A stretch of DNA of 59,007 nt from Tranzscheliella williamsii (lineage: Eukaryota; Basidiomycota; Ustilaginomycetes; Ustilaginales; Ustilaginaceae). The stretch spans positions 1 to 59,007 of the forward strand of contig JALBYF010000091.1 in assembly GCA_023212725.1 (NCBI GenBank), given 5' to 3'. How positions within the stretch are numbered: the first letter of the stretch is position 1; each line of letters opens with the position of its first letter. The translations under genes were made by a program, and so were the position numbers. Below, one piece after another: positions 51,052 to 59,007 of this stretch. The notes beneath the pieces were generated by a model. That model ran no database searches. It was given only the letters and a program-made list of their open reading frames with translations, and was not told where the DNA came from.

Positions 51052-52948
51052 CCTTCCGCCGTTCTGTCGCCCTGGCAGGCCGGCCACATGCATGGCGTTG
51101 GGCAAAGTGCAACGGAAAAGGCTCTCATTAATCACATCGTAAAAAGTCTTCGGCTGCGCGTCGTAGCCAGAGAACAGCGCAGATCGTCTGCCTTCAATTC
51201 GTGACGCAGAGACAGTTTCAAGCGAACTGGCTTGCATCTGCGTACTGATTTGAGGCAGAAGCCAGCTGCCTTCATAGGGCTAGACGCACACTCACACTCA
51301 CACACTACACCCACCCACTTGTAAGGGTCCTCCACGATCACATAGCCACAATCACAATCAAATCACATATCGAGTATGACTAAGCTTTATGCAATCAACC
51401 ATTCACATTCAGTCTGAGCTTTGACGATACAACTAGAGGCGCCAGATGAGAGCACCAAGGAGCCGGACAACCTGCATGATCAGGTAGAGCAGGCAATGCA
51501 GCATGAAGAGGAAGAGCGTAGCCAGGAGCTGAATGAGGCGGATCACCGCTGCTAGCATCATGAGGTAAGGCATGAGTAGTCCAGTGAGGAAGGAGCTTGG
51601 CGGCGGAGTGAGGAGCTTGACGGTGAGGAAGGAGCTTAGTACTGAGTGACAAGCTAGACGCTGAGGAAAGGAGCTCAGTACTGAGTGACAAGCTTGACGC
51701 TGAGGAAAGGACTTGACGCTGAGTGACAAGCTTGACGCTGAGGAAAGGACTTGACGCTGAGGAAAGGAGCCTGGCGCTGACGAAAGGAGCTTAGTACTGA
51801 GTGATGAGCTCGACGCTGAGGAAAGGAGCTTGGCACTGACGAAAGGAGCTTACTACTGAGAGACAAGCTTGACGCTGAGGAAAGGACTTGACGCTGAGTG
51901 ACAAGCTTGACGCTGAGGAAAGGATTTGACGGTAAGGAAGGAGCTTGACGGTAAGAAAGGAGCTTGGCGGCGAAGGAGGAGCTTGGTGCTGAGCGAGCAG
52001 CTTGACGGTAGGGAAGGAGCTTGGCGGCGGAGTGACAAGCTTGATGGTGAGGAAAGGAGCTTGAAAACTGTGACGAGTGTGGTCCGGATGCAAAGGGTGT
52101 ATTGTTGTCAAAGAAAGATAGCAGCTTACAACAGTGCAAGCAGCGTGGTGGTGAATGTAGCGAGGCGGCTTGACTGCTAGCAGCTTTACGGCGATTCGGA
52201 GGGTGTCGCGGCAATGCGTGGAGCTGATCGTAATGCGAGCAATTAGACCGCGTGAGGCTTGGTAGCTTGGCACCAATGAAAGGAGCGGAGGGCGCTATAA
52301 ACTCGTCGGCGTGATTGCAGCTACCCGGAGCAGCGCGGTGAAGTGGTGAGAGAGTTGACAGGTCCTGCTATCCAGGTAGCAGACCAAAGCAGGACTGCGC
52401 TTTTCGTCTTGACATGTCGTGTTGAGCCGAGACCCTGTAAGCACGGTACCTGTCACCCTGTTCCTGCATTATGGTGTGGTAAAATTGGTAGGAGCCAACT
52501 AACGCTACAAAGAAAAGGGCGAGGGTCTGTGAGCCGGGGAAAGATTAGATGGTGGTAGAAAGTAAAGAAAGATGATGAAGATGAAGCAGAAATTTTGCAT
52601 AAGCTGCGAAGCTCACTTGCGCGTTTATACTGGCCCTGTCCTGGCAGAGTGTCCTTCAAACAGATGTACACATGTTCGCACACTCCCTTTCGGTGCTTGG
52701 ATCCCAACACAAGGGCTATCCAGTTCCTATCGTGTATGTTGCCTGCACCACGACTCACACCTGCTGCTGTCGTTATATGTCATCAGACGGCCAAAGGAAG
52801 CCGGCAGATCGAATGTTAAACCGCAGAGGCCAAGCAGGAACCTCACACGCAGCTCAGTTCTGACTCTGCGATGAAGTCAAGCTAAGTCCCAGACTCGGAT
52901 TTGTGTCACGACTATCATCATCCCCACCCTCGCTTGGGATCAGAGCCA
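51052..52948. other. Spacer between ALE1 and the transposase; minisatellite inside
   Basis: The left third is ALE1 3' DNA with a CA-rich stretch (51288-51318). Bases about 51585-52075 are the minisatellite listed separately. A TATA-like CTATAAACTC lies near 52293, about 650 bases before the transposase ATG. The left end of the transposon should lie in this region, but I could not find terminal inverted repeats by eye. Confidence 0.5.
51585..52075. repeat. Decayed minisatellite, roughly 20-base unit
   Basis: About 500 bases consist of many imperfect direct copies of a unit like AGCTTGACGCTGAGGAAAGG, mixed with variants AGCTTGGCGGCGGAGTGACA and AGCTTAGTACTGAGTGACAA. HindIII-like AAGCTT words recur. 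The order of variants suggests higher-order blocks. The frames that run through it on the minus strand are artefacts of the unit length. Confidence 0.9.
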
Positions 52949-55900
52949 ATGAAGCGCAAACTACGGCAAGATCAGCTCTGCACATGTGCCACTTGTCTGA
53001 AAACTTCAGCGGCCGGTCTCGCCTTGGAATACGACCAATGGCGGTGGCATCAGCGACTGGAGCAGCAGGATCGGCGGATGGCTCGATCTCAACCTGCTGT
53101 AGATCACCAACCGTCCCAACAGCTTACAGATTTTCAGGCTCGAGAGATCCGTGAGTCAATACAAGAGCTTTTTGAGCTGGTGGAGGGTTCTCGTCAGGCC
53201 GCGATGAGCTCAGAAGAACCATCGCAGGGAGAAGAATCTTCGGTTGCATATGAGTCTCAATCTGACGCTCAGGCCGGGTCAGAACTACCTTCAGAGGAAG
53301 CTATTCACGACAACGAGCAGCATATCTTTTATTGGGATTCGGACGATGACTCTATGTACGAGGACACTGCGGAGGAAGGGATTGTGCCGGAACGAGCCAT
53401 AACAGAGGTCGAACTTCGAGAAGAGGATGATTCGCAGCCTGATCCCGATAACATAGAGAGCCAAGATGATCTTGAACTTCTCTTTCGTATGGCTGCAATG
53501 GATGCAACCCAGGCAATGGATTCTATAACCGACCGGCCCCCCGAAGCAGCGGTCAAACCGGCGGAGACATGGATATGGAAAGTGTATGTCTTCACCATAT
53601 ATCTTATGGTTTTCCATTCTGTCTCGATTCAAGCAGCCAGTCTTATCATTTCCTTCTGCATCTGTGTGGTTGGACTAGAGACCATTCATGCAGGCGAAGG
53701 TTGTTCAACCCGGCACTTGATCAGTATTGCCTCAGTACGGCGTTTTCTCGGCCTCCGTGACAATTTTGTCAAATATCTGGTATGTGAGAATTGTCACAAC
53801 CTCACATCATGGGATGGTCAGACACCCACCTCAGGGAACTTGTATTGTTTTTGCAGAGCGCCATTGTTTCGGAAGCAGCGACCCATTCTGATATATTGCC
53901 ACCGAAAGCTTGAAGACATCTTCAAGACCGTTCTGCAAAATGCAAAGATGGAGGTGGCACTGCGGGAGTGGAGAGAAAGGCTACAAGAAAGCGAAGCTTG
54001 TCCACAGCGTTGGTACCGCGGACTTTGGAGTGGTAGCAAATGGGTCTCTGATCGGTCCACCTGTCGTTGTGCTGGTCCATGCCTTCAACACCATCCCCCT
54101 TTTGTTTTCGGGGGACTGAATTTGAAGATCACGCTCTCCATCGACTGGTTTGGGCCTCATAATGGTAAGCACAGCGGCTGGCACTCGACTGGCGCAATCC
54201 TCGCCCGTATCGACAACCTACCAGAAAGAATATCTGTTCTCGATAGAAAATGCAGTGGAATTCACTTGGTCGGCCTGCTTCCTGGTCCTAAAGAAGCCAA
54301 TCCTGCGCAGCTTCAAAAGTTTGTCCGACTTATTGTGGACGAGCTAAAAGTCCTTGATGCTGAAGGCGTCAAGATTGAAACGGCACGATTCCCTGAAGGT
54401 GCGTATTGATCACACTCGACGGTACGCTATGCATAAGTCCGCCAAAACTGACCAACAAGAGGCAAGCTGCATACACCAGGGGAGCTGGTTAAGGCTCGTC
54501 TACATATGATAGTAGCGGATAGTCCGGCGAGGGCAAAGATTGCTGGGTTCTCGGCTCGAAGAACTGGTGGTTATATCTGTGCATATTGCCAGTTCCATGC
54601 CGACGAGCTTGGTATGCTAGCGAGCTCAGCACCACAGCCACATACGCAGCAAGGGCATGAAGCCGTACACGGTCGTGCCGGTCAAGATCCCTCCAGGACT
54701 GCTGCCGGCGATAAGGTCACAGTGCTGGACGAGCTCGGCTATTTCTCTGTTGTTGAAGCATGCCCGCCAGACCCAATGCATGCAATACACCTTGGCCTAG
54801 GCAAACGATTCTGGCACCGCTTTTTGATCGACGGCTGCAGTGACATCGGTAAACGCCTCAGAGAGGCACGCGCAGTGATTGCAGCTGCACAAGTACCTTC
54901 GTGGCTGAAGCGGCCCGACAACCGCATTGGAGAAAGAGGAGGGGGCCTACCCACTGCAGAACAGTGGGTGACGCTATACCGGGTTATGCTTCCCTTCGTG
55001 CTAATGGATTTGTGGTTCAACACACTTGCAGGTACGCACACGGAGACTCTGACTTTCTCCATAAAACCGAAGGAGGGTAGCCAGAAGAGACAGGTCAAGG
55101 TCGGGGAAAAGCCGGTCAAGTCCGTATTTACTTCTGCCATGATTCTGTGCACAATTGTAGAGCTATTGGAAGGCGATATAAGCGATGAAGATGTCACCAA
55201 ACTGGACGAGTATGTCAAGCTGTTCAACGATCATCAGGCAGAGTTGCTTGGCCCTGGATGGATCACCTTCAATAACCACCTAGCACAGCATCTTCCCGAA
55301 TTCATCAGACGTTTTGGTGCTCGTAAGTATAACCCTTTTTGTCAAAAGCATGCTGATGATATCTCTCTCCAATGCGGATGCTGCCCACAACCACAGCCCA
55401 GAACTTCTCTTGTTTGCCGTTTGAGCGGTACAATGGCATCCTTGGGAGAATTCGAACAAGTGGTCAAAAAGGCGGCATGCTGGAACAGACTATGATGAGG
55501 ACAACAGTGCAGCGAACCGAAATACGCAAGACAATTGCAGAATCATCGACAGAGTTCTTCAAGAGCACACTTCTACGGTCCATCGAAAGCCGCAGCACTG
55601 TGGAAGAAGCGCTGCATGCCACTATGCTTGCAAAGCATCAGCTCGATGATACCACCTTTGCTTTGCTACTGGATCTACTCAATGGCCCCGACAAGGCAAT
55701 AAGCGGTGCTTTCAAGGCAGCATGGGACTTCTCTTCAGAGGCCCAAGACGTGCTGGTAGAACCAGCAGCTGAGTTTCTTCGCACCATGATCGTTTCTACT
55801 TACCCGACAGAAACGAGGATAGCGGGTTCCGGACCTGGTGGGCGTGAAAACATTGGCAACACAAACATTATGGTCAGGCTGCAAGAGTCTCGAGTAACAG

Positions 55901-56196
55901 CAGCTCAGATCAAATGGATCTTCAGGATGTCTATCAAGCTCCATGGGCCGGACGAGGATGCAACAATCTGTCACTTCATGCATATCAAGCTGCAAAGTAT
56001 GATAGAGCCGGAAGATGCGCTGGGACAATCGCATCCCTGTCTTGATTTACTGCCAAGGTTGCGGATCTACTTCGCAAGGTCAGAAGCTGTTGCCCGGGAG
56101 ATGGTAGTACCATGCTCTCGCTTCGTTTCTCAAGTGGCTGTGGTTCCGTTCCGGTCTATCTCAGGCCCTCTGCTCGGCCTGAAAGAATTGTTGTAG
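52949..56196 (+). CDS. Tnp2-like transposase, 3 exons, intact
   Basis: Exons 52949-54398, 54462-55322 and 55397-56196 join in frame to 1036 residues; introns are 63 and 74 bases (GTGCGT/AAGAG and GTAAGT/CCACAG). The N-terminus has a Cys motif (LCTCATCLKTSAAG). An acidic region and a CENCHNL...CFC-type Cys cluster follow. The Tnp2 core, as in fungal CACTA-like elements, is clear: ITLSIDWFGPHNGKHSGW with the first Asp, HLVGLLPGPKEANPAQLQKF, KARLHMIVADSPARAKIAGF with a second Asp, YICAYCQFH, PPDPMHAIHLGLGKRFWH and, across intron 2, APQNFSCLPFERYNGILGRI. It would bind element ends and catalyse cut-and-paste movement in the nucleus. The hydrophobic patch near residues 210-245 is unusual and could be a missed intron. 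The start may lie in an upstream exon. Confidence 0.85.
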
Positions 56197-56445
56197 GCTT
56201 ATAAACACCTTTTCGCTTTCCATTGCAAATCAGATCATCAAACCACCTCATGACAAAGTATCAAGAGCAAAGCACTGCTTATGGCTGGCCGCAAGATATA
56301 CATGTGAACTGTGACAAGATGTTAAGTACACGCTGAATGAGGCTCAGAGAAGATGAAAAAATTAGTCAAAGGGAACTGACTCGCTTCATTTGGCTTCCTT
56401 CACGACCATCATCATCGGTTTCGCAGCTCTTGCCGTATTTTCGAA
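56197..56445. other. Convergent spacer inside the transposon
   Basis: These 249 bases between the two stop codons are richer in A+T than the surroundings and should contain both polyadenylation regions. Confidence 0.5.
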
Positions 56446-58247
56446 TCATTCGGTCTCTGTGTCGGCATCGCTATCGGCACCGCTAACAGATGAGCCGCTG
56501 CATCCGCCAATGACGGGATTTGGGTTGTTCCGTGTCGTATCTAGCTCTGCCTGACTCCGGCCAAGTATAGCTCTCTCGAGCACTTTATAAGGGGGAGGAG
56601 TGCCCCACTGCTCTGGACTATGGACGCGAGAGCTGGAGGCATCGCCCAGTAAGTTCAGATGAACTTGTTTGACTGCCATTGGATATTTGCTGGCAAAGTT
56701 ACCATTGACCATCCATCTATATACGCTTCCAGGGACTGGAGCAGGAACTCCATCCTCCAAGGTCGTGTATGCCACGTCCGGATGTACAAGGCGCCGGCTG
56801 TTTCTCGCCTGAGGTTTCGAGAATCTATTAAGCCGGAAGTCTATGACCCTGATAGCCTTCTCAAGCTCTGCAGACCGCCAAGATGGTAGAAGCAATGTTC
56901 CCCGTACGCCAAAGTCCGTCGGTATGTCGGAGTCGGATGCTGAGGCCTGTCCAGCATCTTCAGTCACTGTTTCGTCTTCGCTGGTCGCTTCCACGGTAGC
57001 AAAGTCCATCATATTGTACTTGGCCATCAAGTCTGCGCAAACTTCAGTCTGCAAGAGTGTTGCTCGTTCCCCTGCTTTATAAGATCTACGAGCCCGTCTT
57101 CGCTTTGTCCTTCTCTCTTGTTGCCGCTCCCCTGGAGTTTTCTTCTCATCGTCCTTCCATGTTCGACACATCCTTGTGATGGTTTGGATGCATAGGTCTT
57201 CGACTTCTGCTCGACCGATCTCACGAGCCCTGTTAGCAAATCGTTCGGTCTTCATCAGCATGTCCACGAGCCTGACCACTAGTTCTTTGTTATGCTGGCT
57301 TGCAGGGTCTGCATGCCAATCGATACGAACGAGTTCAACGCCACATCTTTTCGGCCGCTCCATGCCTTCTGTCGGAAATGCTGGCAAAGGATCTCTCGGT
57401 CGGACACCCATCCATTCGCGTAGCTTGTTTGCAAATGGACGCTGGATATCCTTGTTTATCTTTATGCCATCACCTCTTTTTGAGCCGTCCACTGAAGGTA
57501 AGTTCTGTTGTTCCTTCTCACCTACCATGGCAGCCTTCTGCCCCAACATCTTCATGATCTTCTCAAGGTTCGTCGCCATTTTGATACCATTTGAACGCAT
57601 GACCTCTGCTTGCTGGTCGTGCGATTGCTTCAAGAGGATCACCTCTTTCTTCAGCTCCTCAACTTCACATGCCCGGTCAGTTTTCAGGCCTTCAATCTCT
57701 CGAGTGACGCCCTGTTGCCAGCAAGCATACTCTTGGCGTAACTCCTGGGCAATTCTCCTTAGATCTTGGCGCTGGATTGCTTCCGAGTCTGAAGCTGGAA
57801 CAATAAGGTGAGTCATGGCTCTGGCGTGTCTACTCATTCAAGGAGGCGCTTACCTATGTTCTCAGACTCTACCTCGTCGGCAGTACTTCTCAGCACACAT
57901 CTACCTTCGTCCCCAACTGTATGGAGAGCGTTGACGGACGCATCCGATTCCGTTATGGCGTCAAGACCTCTTTCGGACCTCAAGATTGAGTTGTGTGAGT
58001 ATAAAGGTGCCTCCATCTCCAGCACCGGCTCGGTTCGACGTCTTGCTCTGTTTCCAGGTCCTCTTTTTGGTGCTGTATCAGCAAAGGCAACATCCTCAAG
58101 CTCTGGATCGATAGGAAGTACGGCTGGCGGGATTGACTCTGCAGTACATTGATCATTTTCTTCAAGTAAGGTTGTGGCTCGGCAACGTTGTGCAGGTGCA
58201 GCCTTGGACTGTGAGTGCACAGCCCGTGTTCTCTTCTTTGGAGCCAT
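56446..58247 (-). CDS. Transposon partner protein with coiled coil, 2 exons
   Basis: Exons 58247-57854 and 57794-56446 (transcript order) encode 580 residues; the 59-base intron has donor GTAAGC and acceptor TTCCAG. The first 130 residues are basic then acidic. Residues about 140-230 are a predicted coiled coil (EIEGLKTDRACEVEELKKEV). A conserved-looking globular part follows (FANKLREWMGVRPRDPLP, RCGVELVRIDWHADP, LCIQTITRMCRTW), then a very basic block QQERRTKRRRARRSYKAG, which may bind DNA or act as a nuclear signal, an acidic Ser-rich stretch and a C-terminal domain. I do not recognise a family. Its place beside the transposase suggests a role like TnpA, binding element ends or regulating movement; this is inference. 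Confidence 0.7.
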
Positions 58248-58594
58248 TCTAGGATGGCCAGACCAGAACGTTGTGGGCAGCAAAAATATGACAGGGTATT
58301 GAAGATCGTATTTATACCCACTATGTGGGCGGCCTTTCAGCTGATGGCTCAGGCCACCTTGTCGCCTTTCTCGCCCGTCGATGAAGAGAAAGCACTTGAT
58401 GAAGCTGGACGGCTAGATACAACTCTACAAGCACGATGCACTGACTCTGGAGCTCGTCCTCTCAACATCTACTCTGCACCTGATATCAGCATATGAACCG
58501 GCTGCAGGACGCCTCACGATGCTTGATTTCGGCTCGGAGGGATCTCGGACTCAATGCAAATGCTCAGTAGTACATGCTTGAGCAATATCAAGGT
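58248..58594. other. Right flank of the transposon
   Basis: This flank holds the promoter of the partner gene and probably the right end of the element. ATGCTTGA occurs at about 58520 and again at about 58574, with the inverted form TCAATGCAAATGC between them. No terminal inverted repeat matching the left side was found. Confidence 0.4.
58311..58317 (-). promoter_or_regulatory. TATA box of the transposon partner gene
   Basis: On the minus strand the sequence reads GGGTATAAATACG, a good TATA box, about 65 bases before the ATG at 58247. The adjacent CCCACTATGTGGG (58317-58329) can form a small hairpin. Confidence 0.6.
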
Positions 58595-58806
58595 CTACGA
58601 CATCCTCAATGCTAATATCAAATACCTCACTACCTCACTGTAAGTTCGAGCCCCCGCTTTCCTTTCCCGAAAGCTTGCTGGCTGACGCCGCAGAAAGGTC
58701 AAGCTTATGGCTGACACCGCAGAAAGGTCAAGGCCATCCATAAAGATGACGCCAAGAAGTCCGTCCACCTCGGTTGGGAAGCAGGCAATCAAGAGTAGTT
58801 GTGCCA
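58595..58806 (+). pseudogene. Intronless decayed copy of the RPL3 5' end
   Basis: CTACGACATCCTCAA (58595-58609) matches the leader of the true RPL3 at 58838-58852 with one mismatch. The copy then runs directly into CACTGTAAGTTCGAGCCCCCG, that is H-C-K-F-E-P-P, where the real gene has an intron after codon 5 (MSHCK). It goes on with F-L-S-R-K-L-A-G, a TGA stop at 58683-58685, R-R-R-K-V-K, and after a 29-base tandem duplication with H-R-R-K-V-K-A-I-H-K-D-D-A-K-K-S-V-H-L, all resembling residues about 15-50 of ribosomal protein L3. The 5' leader intron is also absent. It therefore looks like a copy made from spliced mRNA, with deletions, a stop and frame shifts, lying directly upstream of its parent. 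Confidence 0.7.
58680..58737. repeat. 29-base tandem duplication in the RPL3 copy
   Basis: GGCTGACGCCGCAGAAAGG... (58680-58708) is repeated as GGCTGACACCGCAGAAAGG... (58709-58737) with a few mismatches. It duplicates the H-R-x-K-V-K codons. Confidence 0.85.
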
Positions 58807-58820
58807 TTGGCAAGCGCTGC

Positions 58821-58968
58821 ACCTCTCTCTCTTCTCCCTACGACATCGTCAAGACCTAACGTAAGTATGACCTTTATGGCACTCGATAGCATCGCCATCG
58901 TTACAGTCTACTGACCTGTACGCCTTCTCTCATCTCCAACACTTGCTCTTCGCCACTCACAGGTCAAA
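58821..58968 (+). promoter_or_regulatory. RPL3 leader with 5' untranslated intron
   Basis: A pyrimidine-rich start region (ACCTCTCTCTCTTCTCCC, 58821-58838) of the kind used by ribosomal protein genes precedes a short leader. The leader is interrupted by an intron of about 100 bases: donor GTAAGT at 58861, acceptor CTCACAG at 58956-58962, then GTCAAA before the ATG. Confidence 0.7.
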
Positions 58969-59007
58969 ATGTCTCACTGCAAGGTAAATATGCACCAAGG
59001 ATGATGA
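58969..59007 (+). CDS. RPL3: Ribosomal protein L3 (uL3), first exon, cut by window edge
   Basis: The ATG at 58969 opens M-S-H-C-K, the start of eukaryotic ribosomal protein L3 in many fungi, and is followed at once by an intron donor (GTAAAT, 58984). Only this 15-base coding exon and the beginning of the intron lie in the window. L3 is part of the large subunit near the peptidyl transferase centre. The assignment is strengthened by the adjacent decayed copy, which continues into L3-like residues where this gene has its intron. Confidence 0.7.

Larger units (their letters stand above)
52300..58590. mobile_element. DNA transposon, Tnp2/CACTA-like, limits approximate
   Basis: Two convergent intron-bearing genes, a transposase (plus strand) and a coiled-coil partner (minus strand), sit back to back with 249 bases between stop codons. 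This two-gene layout recalls the TnpD/TnpA pair of CACTA elements. The right limit is set by the RPL3 copy at about 58,595; the left limit is a guess and may include the minisatellite. No CACTA/TAGTG ends or target duplication could be identified by eye. Both genes read without breaks, so the element may be young or recently active. Confidence 0.6.

Noticed and set aside
51585..52075. CRISPR-like array
   Set aside because: Repeats are contiguous and diverged with no unique spacers, in a eukaryotic genome.
51675..52214. 179-codon frame on the minus strand with repeated residues
   Set aside because: It is produced by the minisatellite; no start context, and the repeat explains the open frame.
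52949..56196. KDZ-type (Kyakuja-Dileera-Zisupton) transposase
   Set aside because: The D-W-F, P-G-P-K-E and D-P-M-H motifs fit the Tnp2/CACTA-like family better.

Overview
This window is nuclear DNA from a basidiomycete fungus, most likely a smut of the Ustilaginales. The evidence is the compact, GC-rich gene layout, the short introns (about 50-110 bases) with GTRAGT-type donors and CTAAY-type branch points, the fungal gene set (SEY1, MDM10, RMT2, NUP49, alternative NADH dehydrogenase, metacaspase) and the smut-like secreted proteins. I cannot name the species from the sequence alone. Exon joins below were built by hand and each was checked for frame across every junction.

Layout. Bases 1-10,614 hold a host- or environment-facing group: a cysteine-free secreted protein of unknown function, a membrane-anchored multicopper oxidase, a secreted phospholipase C/acid phosphatase-type enzyme and a sugar transporter. 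Bases 12,482-35,454 are a dense housekeeping run: a THEM6-like hot-dog protein, a catalase with an altered active site, a PHO80-like cyclin, an unlisted 44-residue membrane peptide, a probable Mediator subunit 19, the FG nucleoporin Nup49/Nup58, Mdm10, Rmt2, an HNH-nuclease-domain protein, a second thioesterase, a G3BP-like NTF2/RRM protein, Sey1 and an alternative NADH dehydrogenase. Next come a SPIN90/Ldb17-like actin regulator (35,608-37,974) and a very long disordered protein ending in an alpha-crystallin domain (38,983-41,577).

An unusual stretch of about 5.3 kb without a convincing gene (41,578-46,919) follows. It ends at a divergent pair, mitochondrial ribosomal protein mS33 and a metacaspase, and then an MBOAT lysophospholipid acyltransferase.

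The right end (about 51.5-59.0 kb) is a mobile region. It has a decayed minisatellite, then a DNA transposon with two convergent intron-bearing genes: an intact Tnp2/CACTA-like transposase and a 580-residue coiled-coil partner. Last are an intronless, stop-containing copy of the 5' end of ribosomal protein gene RPL3 and, directly after it, the start of the real RPL3, cut by the window edge.

Functional threads: ER and mitochondrial shape (Sey1, Mdm10), respiration (NDH-2, mS33), lipid metabolism (two hot-dog proteins, the MBOAT enzyme, the phospholipase), nuclear transport and transcription (Nup49, Med19), stress and death (catalase, alpha-crystallin protein, metacaspase, G3BP-like protein). 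Many genes are arranged as divergent pairs sharing 330-700 base promoters in which a CCGATC/GATCGG word recurs.
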